A DNA stretch of 32,380 nucleotides. It comes from Bacteroidales bacterium. GTDB lineage: Bacteria > Bacteroidota > Bacteroidia > Bacteroidales > Muribaculaceae. The notes under the pieces were generated by a model. It worked only from the letters and a program-made list of their open reading frames with translations, was not told where the DNA came from and did not search any database. Positions 1-9,099 of this stretch are shown here, in pieces. The position numbers and the translations under genes are program-made. Location: the NCBI GenBank assembly GCA_029219425.1, contig JAQXTJ010000011.1, positions 1 to 32,380 on the forward strand. The letters run 5' to 3'. Each line of letters starts with the position of its first letter. Within the stretch, counting starts at the first letter, position 1.

Positions 1-24
1 GTCAATTCCAATAATCTTTCCCAT
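1..24 (-). CDS. dnaK: DnaK (Hsp70 chaperone), N-terminal 8 codons only, truncated by window edge
   Basis: Reverse complement of 24..1 reads ATGGGAAAGATTATTGGAATTGAC = MGKIIGID, the canonical DnaK N-terminus (MGKIIGIDLGTTN...). Only 8 codons are visible. Confidence 0.8.
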
Positions 25-203
25 AGTTGTATTTGTTTTTTTGTTATTATTCAAAAGTTAATAAAAAAATCTTTGTGAGCTTCGCCCCTCCGGGGGAGCA
101 TCGCTCGCCATGAGAAAGAGCAATAGTTGTGCCAACTGCCAAATAGGACAGAAAAACTGCCATTACGTCAGTCGCATATCCCTCAATAGTGCCTTGTCTG
201 CTG

Positions 204-1058
204 TCACTTGGGCTTAACGGCACGGGCTGGAAGCATGTGTGGCCCGCTGCCGGGGATGCTGCCATAGCCCTTTTGCTCGTTTGGATTGGGCATGGGCGGC
301 ATGGGGCGGTCACCGTGGTTGCCTTCAATCAGGCCGTGGAGCAGTCCGCCCACATCCACACCCACGGCGCATCCGCCAATGTTCACCGTTGGGGCAAGCA
401 CTGGCACTGTCTGCCAGCGGTTGAGCGCAGGGTCGAACACGCGCCTCACCCCAAGCTCTGCTCCAAATACGGAGCCACTGTTGTAGTGCACCGCGCCACC
501 AAAGCATGAAAAGTTGAGATATGGCATGGCGGCTGGAGTGTCGTAGATGTTGTGGCGCGAGTAATTGCCCCATACGCTCACACTCCAGTGCTCGTTGATG
601 TCGTAGGTTAGCTGCCCGTTTATGCCAAAATCGTTGTAGGCATTGCGGTTTATGTGGTATTTATAGCCAGACATGGCACCGGTAATGGTGAAGCGCCCCA
701 CACGCTGTGTCAAGCCTATGGTCGCGCTGCGCAAGTTGCCCAGCCCGGGCAGCGATGTGTCGTAGCCCGAGCCAAATGCCATTCCTCCTTCCCACAGTGG
801 CTCGAAGGAGGATGTGTGCAGCGATGAGGCCGTGTTGAGCTGCGTGGCGAAATCGGCTGCCGTGACATTGAGAAATGGTATTGTGGCAAAGGAATTCGGT
901 GGCACCACTCTCCCATTCACAGTGCCCTGCCATGTGGCGCTCACACCTGAGTCTTTGGCTTCCATATTGGTCTTGCCTTCCTGTGCCGTTGCCTGAAGCG
1001 ATGCGAGTTGCACGGCAAGTATTAGTAGTATGGCTGCATAGCGTTTCATAGTCTTCAC
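204..1058 (-). CDS. Secreted outer-membrane beta-barrel-like protein, hypothetical
   Basis: 284-aa ORF with N-terminal signal peptide (MKRYAAILLILAVQLASLQATAQ) and alternating aromatic/Gly strands (FTITGAMSGYKYHINRNAYNDFGINGQLTYDINEHWSVSVWGNYSRH). Confidence 0.75.
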   Translation of the reverse strand: MKTMKRYAAILLILAVQLASLQATAQEGKTNMEAKDSGVSATWQGTVNGRVVPPNSFATIPFLNVTAADFATQLNTASSLHTSSFEPLWEGGMAFGSGYDTSLPGLGNLRSATIGLTQRVGRFTITGAMSGYKYHINRNAYNDFGINGQLTYDINEHWSVSVWGNYSRHNIYDTPAAMPYLNFSCFGGAVHYNSGSVFGAELGVRRVFDPALNRWQTVPVLAPTVNIGGCAVGVDVGGLLHGLIEGNHGDRPMPPMPNPNEQKGYGSIPGSGPHMLPARAVKPK

Positions 1059-1180
1059 TCACATTTGATACTGCAAATATATAACGTGTAGCCCAAAATT
1101 CCTAAAACTTTGCGGTTACATTTTCCGTTTTAATTGAAATTGAGTAAATTTGCAATTGAAATGAAGAAATTCAGGACATT

Positions 1181-2125
1181 ATGGAGGTGAACAACAAATA
1201 TATCCGATTCGACTGGGCTGTGAAGCGCATACTGCGCGACAAGGCTAACTTTGCCGTGCTCGAAGGGCTTATTACTGTGCTGCTTGGCGAGAAAATTACA
1301 ATCAGTGAGATACTTGAGAGCGAGGGGAACCAGGAGCACGACTACGACAAGTTCAACCGCGTGGATATAAAGGCGCTCAACAGCAAGGGAGAGATAATCA
1401 TTGTGGAGGTGCAGCTCACGCGACAAATTTACTATCTGCAACGTATGCTCTATGGCGTGTCGAAGGCCATCACCGAGCACATTTCTCTGGGCGATGGCTA
1501 CGGACATGTGAAGAAGGTCTATTCCATCAACATAATCTATTTCGACCTTGGCCGAGGCAGTGACTACCTCTACCACGGCAAGACAGAATTTCGTGGCGTG
1601 CACACCGGCGACTTGCTGGAGGTGAACACAAAGGAGATGAACGAGCTGAAGTTGCGCGTGCCGGGCGACATTTTCCCCGAATATTTCATAATCCGCGTGA
1701 ATGAGTTCAACAGCGTGGCGCGAACCCCGCTCGAGGAGTGGCTCGACTACCTCAAGAATAACCGAATCAGCGACACCACCACCACTCCCGGCTTGCAGGA
1801 AGCCCGCGAGAAGCTCCTTTATCTATCAATGAGCGAGGCCGAGCGCAAGGCCTACGAGCGCAACATCGACATAATAGTCTCGCAGAACGACGCCCTTGCC
1901 ACCTCTCGCGCCGAGGGACGTGATGAAGGCCGTGCCGAGGGCATAGAGATAGGCCGTGAGGAAGGCATTGAGATAGGCCGTGAGGAAGGCATAGAGATAG
2001 GCCGCGCCGAGGGCGAGCGTCAGAAATCGGTAGCTATCGCTCGCAAGCTCAAAGCTATGGGTATGGATGTGGCAACTATCCGGAAAACCACTGATTTGTC
2101 GGCCGAAGAGATTGCATCTTTGTAA
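1181..2125 (+). CDS. Rpn family recombination-promoting nuclease / PD-(D/E)XK nuclease family transposase
   Basis: 314 aa: 'KYIRFDWAVKRILRDKANFAVLEGLITVLLGEKITI..', nuclease core 'NSKGEIIIVEVQLTR', and a repetitive C-terminus EGIEIGREEGIEIGREEGIEIGRAEG typical of the family. TAAATTTG promoter-like box at 1145-1152. Confidence 0.9.
   Translation: MEVNNKYIRFDWAVKRILRDKANFAVLEGLITVLLGEKITISEILESEGNQEHDYDKFNRVDIKALNSKGEIIIVEVQLTRQIYYLQRMLYGVSKAITEHISLGDGYGHVKKVYSINIIYFDLGRGSDYLYHGKTEFRGVHTGDLLEVNTKEMNELKLRVPGDIFPEYFIIRVNEFNSVARTPLEEWLDYLKNNRISDTTTTPGLQEAREKLLYLSMSEAERKAYERNIDIIVSQNDALATSRAEGRDEGRAEGIEIGREEGIEIGREEGIEIGRAEGERQKSVAIARKLKAMGMDVATIRKTTDLSAEEIASL
1940..2011 (+). repeat. In-frame 24-bp tandem repeat (3 copies) in the Rpn-like gene, encoding (GIEIGREE)n
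   Basis: GGCATAGAGATAGGCCGTGAGGAA / GGCATTGAGATAGGCCGTGAGGAA / GGCATAGAGATAGGCCGCGCCGAG, read directly. Confidence 0.9.
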
Positions 2126-2155
2126 TTTATAAAAAACAACATCTTTTTTGTGGCT

Positions 2156-2188
2156 ATAATAATACGTCCATAGTCACTGTATTATTAT
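2156..2188. repeat. AT-rich inverted repeat (10-bp perfect arms) between the Rpn-like and P-type ATPase genes
   Basis: ATAATAATAC (2156-2165) ... GTATTATTAT (2179-2188), 13-nt loop, just upstream of ATG 2202. Confidence 0.6.
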
Positions 2189-2201
2189 GCAAAGCTAAAT
2201 T

Positions 2202-4964
2202 ATGATTGACTTAAAGACTCTTAAAGGACTGTCGGCATCCCAGGTTGAGGAGAGCCGCCGCGCGCATGGCGCAAATGTGCTCACCCCACCCGAGAAGGCT
2301 TCGCTGTGGTCGCAATTTCTGGAGAAATTCAATGACCCACTAATCAAGATTCTGCTTGTGGCACTGGTGCTGTCAATTGGCATTTCGTGCTACGAGGTGC
2401 TGGCTCTCGGCGAGCCGGCCACGGTGTTTCTCGAGCCGCTTGGCATTTTCATTGCCATCACGCTGGCCACGCTGGTGGGTTTCATTGTGGAGGTGAATGC
2501 CAACAAAAAATTTGAGATGCTCAATAAGGTGAACGACGACGTGCCGGTGAAGGTGCTTCGCAATGGCAACATCACTCCGGTGCCACGAAAGGATGTGGTG
2601 GTGGGCGACATCGTGATTCTCGAAACCGGCGACGAAGTGCCTGCCGACGGACTCTTGCTCGACTCGATGACACTGAGCGTGAACGAGAGCACTCTCACCG
2701 GAGAGCCTGTAATAAAGAAAAGCCACATCGAGGCTCATTTCAAGAAAGACGCCACCTATCCCACTAATATGATGCTGCGAGGAACTACCGTGACCGAGGG
2801 GCATGGCGTGATGCGCGTGGAGGCTGTGGGCGATGGCACAGAGTATGGCAAGGTGTATGTGGAGGCGCAGATTGAGAATACCATCAAGACGCCACTCATG
2901 CAGCAGTTCGACCGCCTTGGCAAGATGATTTCCTATGGCAGCTACATCGTGGGCGCTCTTATCGTGGTAGGCCGTCTGGCTATTTTCGACTACTCGGCTC
3001 ACGACCTCGTGAGTGTGCAATTCATCAACTATGCCATGGTCACGGTAATGCTTGCCGTGACGCTTATCGTGGTGTCGGTGCCCGAGGGGCTGCCCATGAG
3101 CGTCACCCTGAGCCTCGCTCTGAGCATGCGCCGAATGCTCCAGAGCAACAATCTGGTGCGCAAGATGCACGCCTGTGAGACCATGGGTGCCACAACCATA
3201 ATTTGCACCGACAAGACCGGAACGCTCACTCAAAACCGCATGCAGGTGTGGGAGGCACAGTTCTTTGGGCTCCGTGAGCATTGTCGCCTCGCTCCCGACG
3301 ACGAGGAGAGCCGCATTATTAGTGAGGCCATATCGTGCAATTCCACGGCATTCCTCGATTGCTCGGTGCCCGAGAAGCCCGTTGCTCTGGGAAATCCCAC
3401 CGAGGGTGCGCTGTTGCTGTGGCTCCGCGATGCAGGCTGCGACTATCTTGAGATTCGCAAGCAATGCGAGGTGCTGGCTCAGGTGCCTTTCTCCACCGAA
3501 CGCAAGTATATGGCCACCGTGATACGCAGCAAGGAACTTGGCTGCAACGTGCTCTATGTGAAAGGCGCTCCCGAGATTGTGTATGCCATGTGTGAATCTG
3601 TCACAGGCAATGTCGCCGAGAATCACATCAAGGAATCGCTCGCCCGCTATCAGGCCAAGGCGATGCGCACTTTAGGCTTTGCCCGCTGCATTCTCAAGGA
3701 TGGAGAGATGCCCATTGCCGACGGTAAGCTCGTGCAGTGCGACCTGCGCTTCACCGGAATTGTGGCAATTAGCGACCCGGTGCGCGAAGATGTTCCCGAT
3801 GCCATTGGCGACTGCATCGAGGCCGGAATAAAGGTGAAAATCGTAACCGGCGACACTCCCAGCACTGCACGCGAGATTGGCCGGCAGGTAGGACTGTGGA
3901 CCGACGCCGACACCGACCGAAGCATTATCACCGGCCCCGAGTTTGCTGCCCTGAGCAACGACGAGGCCGCCCGCCGGGCACGCGAAATCAAGATTATGTC
4001 GCGAGCACGCCCCGGCGACAAGTCGCGCCTTGTGAACCTGCTCCAGCAGCAAGGCGAGGTGGTGGCCGTGACAGGCGACGGAACCAACGACGCACCCGCC
4101 CTCAATGCCGCCCAGGTGGGGCTCTCGATGGGCGATGGCACTTCGGTGGCCAAGGAGGCCAGCGACATCACCATCATGGACAATAGTTTCACCTCAATCA
4201 CCAAGGCGGTGATGTGGGGACGCTCGCTCTATCAGAATATTCAGCGCTTCATCCTCTTCCAGCTCACCGTGAATGTGGTGGCGTGTGTGATTGTGGGCAT
4301 CGGAGCCTTTATGAGCTACCAGTCGCCTCTCACAGTCACGCAGATGCTGTGGGTGAACCTCATTATGGACACATTTGCCGCCCTTGCCCTTGCATCGCTC
4401 CCACCAAGCGAGGAGGTGATGGCCCACAAGCCTCGCCGCCGCACCGACTTCATTGTGAGCCGTCGGATGATGTGCTTCATTGGCGGAATTGGAATAGGCT
4501 TCACGCTCTTGCTCTTCGGGCTGATGCAATATCTCAAGCAATGCCACATAGCCTCGCTCAGCGAGTTCTCAATGAGTGGTTTCCTTGGTGCATTCTTCGA
4601 TTTCCACTACTCGCCAAGCGATGAAATCACGCTCTACGACCACACTATCTTCTTCACCGTGTTTGTGTTCCTGCAATTCTGGAATTTGTTTAATGCCAAG
4701 TCGTTTGCCAGTGGGCACTCAGCTTTCTGGAAGATAAGCGAGAGCAAAGTGTTTTTCTCTACGCTGCTCATGATATTCGTGGGGCAAATACTGATTGTGG
4801 AATTTGGTGGACAGATGTTCAGCGTGTATCACAGCGCCACCGAGAGCGGACTGAAGCTGACCGACTGGATAATTATCATCGCAGCCACCTCGCCGGTGCT
4901 TCTCATTGGCGAGATAGTGCATGCTTTCGATCGCCGCCGCACCCGCCGTCGCAAGGCAGCATGA
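2202..4964 (+). CDS. Calcium-translocating P-type ATPase, PMCA-type
   Basis: 920 aa; phosphorylation motif DKTGTLTQNRM, PEGLPMSVTLSLALSM transmembrane motif, TGES-like LTGEP, GDGTNDAPALNAAQVGLSMG hinge. Confidence 0.95.
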   Translation: MIDLKTLKGLSASQVEESRRAHGANVLTPPEKASLWSQFLEKFNDPLIKILLVALVLSIGISCYEVLALGEPATVFLEPLGIFIAITLATLVGFIVEVNANKKFEMLNKVNDDVPVKVLRNGNITPVPRKDVVVGDIVILETGDEVPADGLLLDSMTLSVNESTLTGEPVIKKSHIEAHFKKDATYPTNMMLRGTTVTEGHGVMRVEAVGDGTEYGKVYVEAQIENTIKTPLMQQFDRLGKMISYGSYIVGALIVVGRLAIFDYSAHDLVSVQFINYAMVTVMLAVTLIVVSVPEGLPMSVTLSLALSMRRMLQSNNLVRKMHACETMGATTIICTDKTGTLTQNRMQVWEAQFFGLREHCRLAPDDEESRIISEAISCNSTAFLDCSVPEKPVALGNPTEGALLLWLRDAGCDYLEIRKQCEVLAQVPFSTERKYMATVIRSKELGCNVLYVKGAPEIVYAMCESVTGNVAENHIKESLARYQAKAMRTLGFARCILKDGEMPIADGKLVQCDLRFTGIVAISDPVREDVPDAIGDCIEAGIKVKIVTGDTPSTAREIGRQVGLWTDADTDRSIITGPEFAALSNDEAARRAREIKIMSRARPGDKSRLVNLLQQQGEVVAVTGDGTNDAPALNAAQVGLSMGDGTSVAKEASDITIMDNSFTSITKAVMWGRSLYQNIQRFILFQLTVNVVACVIVGIGAFMSYQSPLTVTQMLWVNLIMDTFAALALASLPPSEEVMAHKPRRRTDFIVSRRMMCFIGGIGIGFTLLLFGLMQYLKQCHIASLSEFSMSGFLGAFFDFHYSPSDEITLYDHTIFFTVFVFLQFWNLFNAKSFASGHSAFWKISESKVFFSTLLMIFVGQILIVEFGGQMFSVYHSATESGLKLTDWIIIIAATSPVLLIGEIVHAFDRRRTRRRKAA

Positions 4965-5061
4965 CATTCACGCGCATATTGATAGCTCTCCACTCGTATG
5001 CCGGAACTTTCAATAAATAGGTCTGAGCCTCCGAAAATTCAAAAACTTCATGTTTTTTATT

Positions 5062-5092
5062 TTTGCGGTGCGCTCGGCTTGCTGTATCTTTG
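5062..5092 (+). promoter_or_regulatory. Bacteroidetes-type promoter (TTTG-N19-TATCTTTG) for the MATE gene
   Basis: TTTG at 5062-5065, exactly 19 nt, then TATCTTTG at 5085-5092. Confidence 0.7.
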
Positions 5093-5130
5093 CAGCAGAT
5101 TTTTGTTTTAGGTTTTTTGAGATATTAAGG

Positions 5131-6531
5131 ATGATAATCAAAGTTCAAAAGATGCCCAGCATGAGGTGGCTGGGTGGATTGCGTCGCAGTCTGGGTGGCG
5201 ACGGTGTGAAGAGCACGCTTGCACGGCTCGCAATTCCTATTTTTCTTGAAGTGCTGCTGGTGATGATGCTGGGAGCGGTGGACACGTTTATGCTGTCGAG
5301 GCACAGCGACGGCAGTGTGGCAGCCGTGGGGCTTGTGAACCAGATTGTGATGTTCTGCTTCCTTGTGTTTGAGGTGATTAACCTTGGCACGTCGGTGCTT
5401 TGCTCGCAATATATCGGTGCCGGACTCAATGCCAAGGTTGAGAAAGTGGTGGGCGTGTCGCTTATAGTGAATCTCGTGCTTGGCTTCGCAATAAGCGCAT
5501 TTCTCTATTTTGGCGACGAGACAGTTCTGGGCTGGATGGGGCTTGCTCCCGAGCTAATGCCCGACGGGTCGAGCTACCTGCGCATCGTAGGGGCGTTTGC
5601 GTTCTTCCAAGCACTCTCTATGACGCTCTCGGCAGCCCTGCGCAGTGCCGACAAGGCGGTGTATCCCATGCTGGTGACGCTGGTTATCAACATTCTCAAC
5701 ATTGTGGGCAACTACTCGCTCATCTTCGGTCGCTTCGGCTTCCCGGCTCTTGGTGTGACCGGAGCGGCTATCTCCACAGCCACCTGCCGCGGTGTGGCTA
5801 TGGTGCTGCTATTCATAGTGGTGCGCAAGAAGCTCATCCCACACTTCCATGCGCAGAATTTCCGTCCTTTCCCGTGGCGGGAGCTGAAGAAGCTCATGCA
5901 GATTGGGCTGCCCTCGGCAGGCGAGCAGGCGAGCTACAGCTCATCGCAGATTGTAATCACCTACTTCATCAATATGCTTGGAGTGGATGCCCTTGCCACA
6001 CGCACATATTGCGTGAACATGATAATGTTTGTGTATCTCTTCTGCATCTCCATAGCCCAGGGCGGAGCAATATGTATAGGCCACTATGTGGGGCGCGGAC
6101 GCACACGCGCTGCATTCCTGCTTGGAAAGTATGTGATGAAAAAGTCGGTGGGCTACACGCTTTGCTTCTCGGTGCTGCTGGCGCTTGCCGGGCCTTATAT
6201 CTTCGGCGTGCTCACCGACAATCCCACCATAAGACATCTTGGCTGCGCCATATTGTGGATTGATGTGGCGCTGGAGATAGGCCGCCCCATCAACATCTTC
6301 GCCACCAACGCGCTGCGAGCAGCCGGCGACGTTAACTATCCCTTCTATGTGGGCCTCATAGTGATGTGGAGCGTGGCAGTGGCGGGCGGCTACATTGCCG
6401 GCGTGTGGGCCGGTATGGGCATACTGGGCATGTGGGCTGCCTTCACCCTCGACGAGAACATTCGCGGTGCCATCTTCGTGCGCCGCTGGTGGAGCATGAA
6501 GTGGAGCGCCAAGAGCTTCGTCACCCGCTAA
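5131..6531 (+). CDS. MATE family efflux transporter
   Basis: ORF track starts at 5050, but the promoter at 5062-5092 overlaps it; ATG 5131 (AAGG just upstream) or 5152 is more likely. MATE-like sequence: LARLAIPIFLEVLLVMMLGAVDTFMLSRHSDGSVAAVGLVNQI. Confidence 0.88.
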   Translation: MIIKVQKMPSMRWLGGLRRSLGGDGVKSTLARLAIPIFLEVLLVMMLGAVDTFMLSRHSDGSVAAVGLVNQIVMFCFLVFEVINLGTSVLCSQYIGAGLNAKVEKVVGVSLIVNLVLGFAISAFLYFGDETVLGWMGLAPELMPDGSSYLRIVGAFAFFQALSMTLSAALRSADKAVYPMLVTLVINILNIVGNYSLIFGRFGFPALGVTGAAISTATCRGVAMVLLFIVVRKKLIPHFHAQNFRPFPWRELKKLMQIGLPSAGEQASYSSSQIVITYFINMLGVDALATRTYCVNMIMFVYLFCISIAQGGAICIGHYVGRGRTRAAFLLGKYVMKKSVGYTLCFSVLLALAGPYIFGVLTDNPTIRHLGCAILWIDVALEIGRPINIFATNALRAAGDVNYPFYVGLIVMWSVAVAGGYIAGVWAGMGILGMWAAFTLDENIRGAIFVRRWWSMKWSAKSFVTR

Positions 6532-6608
6532 ACCGTAGCTAATCTCGGCATAGTGCAAAAAATACATTTTTGACGACGCTACGCACTCGATTTGCACAAA
6601 TTTTTGAT

Positions 6609-6616
6609 TACTTTTG
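6609..6616 (+). promoter_or_regulatory. -7 box (TACTTTTG) for the acyltransferase gene
   Basis: TACTTTTG at 6609-6616, about 35 nt upstream of ATG 6651; no well-spaced -33 TTTG found. Confidence 0.45.
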
Positions 6617-6650
6617 CACATTCATCATTTTTTTTACTGGATTATCTGGA

Positions 6651-7811
6651 ATGGAGAGAAGCGTTTATTTGGAGTCGAAGCCTCGGTATGAGGTGCTCGA
6701 CGGGCTGCGCGGCGTGGCTGCAATGATGGTGGTGGCGTTCCACTTGTTTGAAACTTACTCGGGTGGTCATATCACTCAGATTATCAATCATGGCTACCTT
6801 GCTGTGGATTTCTTCTTTGTGCTCTCGGGCTTCGTGATTGGCTATGCCTACGACGACCGCTGGCAGAGCATGTCGCTCGGCGCATTTGCGAAGCGACGCC
6901 TCATTCGCCTGCACCCCATGTTGCTGCTTGGATCTGTGATTGGCGGGCTGCTCTACTACTTTGGCAGTTGCGAGGCATTTCCAATTATTGCACCGACGCC
7001 GTGGCATAAAGTGGCACTGGTGATGCTGCTGGGTTGCCTGCTTATTCCCATCCGCGGCAGCCTCGACATTCGCGGCTGGGCCGAGGGCTATCCGCTCAAC
7101 GGGCCGGCGTGGTCGCTGGCTTTTGAGTATGTGGCCAACATTCTCTATGCCTTGGTGATAAGGCGACTGGGCAAAATTGCGCTGGGCGTGTGTGTGGCGG
7201 CATTTGCGGTGCTCACGGTGCTGCTCACAATGAATATCGACCTCTTTGGATTCCTTGCCTGCCGCAGCGAGCTGGCCTACACGGTGATTGGCGGCTGGAG
7301 TCTCGACCCTCACCAGCTCTATGTGGGATTCTCGCGACTGCTATATCCTTTCTTTGCCGGACTGCTGCTTTCGCGCCTTGGCTTGGTAATAAGGCTGAGG
7401 AATGGCTTCGTGGCAAGCTCCATTATAGTGGCTGTGATCCTCGCCATGCCATTTGTGGGCACCGCCGAGGTGCAGTGGACCAACGGACTCTATGAGGCTG
7501 TGTGCATCATCGCCCTCTTTCCACTTATTGTGGCTATTGGCGCAGGCAGCAACGATATGAGCAAGCTCACGGCCGGCCTGTGCCGCTTCCTTGGCGAAAT
7601 TTCATTTCCACTCTATATCACTCACTATCCGCTCATCTACATGCAAATGGCATGGGCCTGCTCGCACCAAGATGCTCCGGCTGCCACTCACGTAGCGGTG
7701 AGCGTGTCGCTCTTCGTTGTGTCGGTGGCTATGGCTTGGGCTTGCCTCAAGCTCTACGACCTGCCGGTGCGTGCCTGGCTGCGTGGCAAGCTATTCAAGC
7801 CGCAGCGGTAG
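6651..7811 (+). CDS. Acyltransferase 3 family (OafA/YrhL-like) membrane protein
   Basis: MERSVYLESKPRYEVLDGLRGVAAMMVVAFHLFETY...GYLAVDFFFVLSGFVIGYAYDDRW...RRLIRLHPM; start at 6651 preferred over 6570 because the -7 box lies between them. Confidence 0.92.
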   Translation: MERSVYLESKPRYEVLDGLRGVAAMMVVAFHLFETYSGGHITQIINHGYLAVDFFFVLSGFVIGYAYDDRWQSMSLGAFAKRRLIRLHPMLLLGSVIGGLLYYFGSCEAFPIIAPTPWHKVALVMLLGCLLIPIRGSLDIRGWAEGYPLNGPAWSLAFEYVANILYALVIRRLGKIALGVCVAAFAVLTVLLTMNIDLFGFLACRSELAYTVIGGWSLDPHQLYVGFSRLLYPFFAGLLLSRLGLVIRLRNGFVASSIIVAVILAMPFVGTAEVQWTNGLYEAVCIIALFPLIVAIGAGSNDMSKLTAGLCRFLGEISFPLYITHYPLIYMQMAWACSHQDAPAATHVAVSVSLFVVSVAMAWACLKLYDLPVRAWLRGKLFKPQR

Positions 7812-7828
7812 CACCAGCACACGAGGCC

Positions 7829-8722
7829 TCAGTGGTCGTGCTGCTTGCGGTAGGCCTGCGGCGACATTGCAGTGTGCTTCTTGAAGTATTTTCCGAAAAA
7901 CGACAGGCTGGGGAAATTCAGCTCCTCGGCAATCTCCCTTATGGGCTTGGCCGTGGAGCGCAGCAGCACCTTGGCCGAGGTGACAACATAGTTGGTTATC
8001 CAGTCGCCGGCGGTGAGGCCGCTCACGAGTTTCACCACTGTGGAAAGGTGCTTGGGCGAGAGGCACAGCTCGTCGGCATAGTGCTGCACGGTGCGTGCCG
8101 CAGTGTAGTCGCGCTCCACAAGGTGCACGAAGCGGTAGAATATCTCCTCATTGCGCGAACGCTTGGTGTGTTGCAGGCTCGCGCCTTGGTGAATCTCCAT
8201 GAGCTTGTAGAGCATCGCGCGCAGCACGTTCATCAACATCTCGCGCTTGTAGCAGCCCTCCTCGGTGCGTATTATCTGCCAAAGGAAGGCGTGGAAGTGG
8301 CACAGGCAGCTTGCATCGTGCCCGCACAGCTCCACCACAGGATTGGTGCGCGTGCCCCACATCACGGGCAGCAGAGCGTGTATGTCGGGCATCACCTCGC
8401 GGGCAAAGCCCAGGTCAACGCCAAGAAATACGGCATGGAGTCCTTCTCCCGGGGTTATCCCTTGCAGGGTGCTGTCGGGCATGAGGGCGATGAGACTGCC
8501 GGGCTTTATTTCATAGTGGCCAAGGTTGAGGTGCACGGTGGCGCTGCCACTCGTACACACCGCAAAGAGTGGCAGGTGCAGCTTCAGTGGATATTTCATC
8601 AGGTGGCTGTCGTTGTCGAGGGTATCGAATATCCACACCTTGTCGGCAAACGAATCTTTGCCCGTGCTTTGCATGAATCCATTGTCGAGATGCCCAAATG
8701 TGTGTGTTGTCGATGTGTTCAT
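7829..8722 (-). CDS. AraC family transcriptional regulator
   Basis: C-terminal HTH: DYTAARTVQHYADELCLSPKHLSTVVKLVSGLTAGDWITNYVVTSAKVLLRSTAKPIREIAEELNFPSLSFFGKYFKKHTAMSPQAYRKQ. Start MNTSTTHTF (8722) preferred; TATTTTTG box on minus strand at 8759-8752. Confidence 0.92.
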   Translation of the reverse strand: MNTSTTHTFGHLDNGFMQSTGKDSFADKVWIFDTLDNDSHLMKYPLKLHLPLFAVCTSGSATVHLNLGHYEIKPGSLIALMPDSTLQGITPGEGLHAVFLGVDLGFAREVMPDIHALLPVMWGTRTNPVVELCGHDASCLCHFHAFLWQIIRTEEGCYKREMLMNVLRAMLYKLMEIHQGASLQHTKRSRNEEIFYRFVHLVERDYTAARTVQHYADELCLSPKHLSTVVKLVSGLTAGDWITNYVVTSAKVLLRSTAKPIREIAEELNFPSLSFFGKYFKKHTAMSPQAYRKQHDH

Positions 8723-8864
8723 AGATGAATGTTGCTCATTTTTTTGGAATGCAAAAATAGAAAAAATCATAGCAAAAAGTGCTAAACAAACCACAAAAAG
8801 TGAAAAATCTGCTCGTTTGTTGCATTTTCTTGCACCCATAGTTGCACAGTTGAAATAAAATGCC

Positions 8865-8872
8865 TACTTTTG
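8865..8872 (+). promoter_or_regulatory. Orphan plus-strand -7 box (TACTTTTG)
   Basis: TACTTTTG at 8865-8872 with TTG at 8842-8844; no plus-strand ORF follows. Confidence 0.3.
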
Positions 8873-8921
8873 CACATATTTGGATAATACTTTTTCTATA
8901 CAGATTCTATTCAAAACAAAA

Positions 8922-8960
8922 CAAGCCCAACTCGTGAGAGCAGGGCTTGCTTTATTTTTG
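8922..8960. terminator. Bidirectional Rho-independent terminator-like hairpin
   Basis: CAAGCCC (8922-8928) / GGGCTTG (8943-8949). T-rich on plus (CTTTATTTTTG) and on minus (TTTTGTTTTG). Confidence 0.6.
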
Positions 8961-8973
8961 TTGGTTTCGCGGG

Positions 8974-9099
8974 TTAGCGTGTTCCGCCGTAGAGCCATAT
9001 TTTTTCGGTGAAAATATATGAGCCGTCGCCGTAGGCCTCCTTAACATTGTGCTGTTGGAAATCACGCAATTCACCTTTCCCTGTTGCGGCGAATTGCAT
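8974..9099 (-). CDS. Small ORF, 41 aa (MQFAATGKGELRDFQQHNVKEAYGDGSYIFTEKIWLYGGTR), possible small protein or gene remnant
   Basis: ATG at 9099, TAA at 8974, minus-strand -7 box TATCTTTG at 9196-9189 upstream and terminator hairpin at 8949-8922 downstream. Too short for the supplied ORF track. Confidence 0.35.
   Translation of the reverse strand: MQFAATGKGELRDFQQHNVKEAYGDGSYIFTEKIWLYGGTR

Noticed and set aside
2373-3626. 417-aa minus-strand ORF
   Set aside because: Entirely antisense to the P-type ATPase; His-rich composition is an artefact of GC-biased codon usage.
3896-4186. Short overlapping ORFs on several frames inside the ATPase (e.g. 96 aa)
   Set aside because: Alternate-frame noise within a well-supported coding gene.
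7502-8728. 408-aa plus-strand ORF
   Set aside because: Antisense to the clearly coding AraC regulator and overlapping the acyltransferase; His/Ala/Val-rich low-quality translation typical of mirror ORFs.
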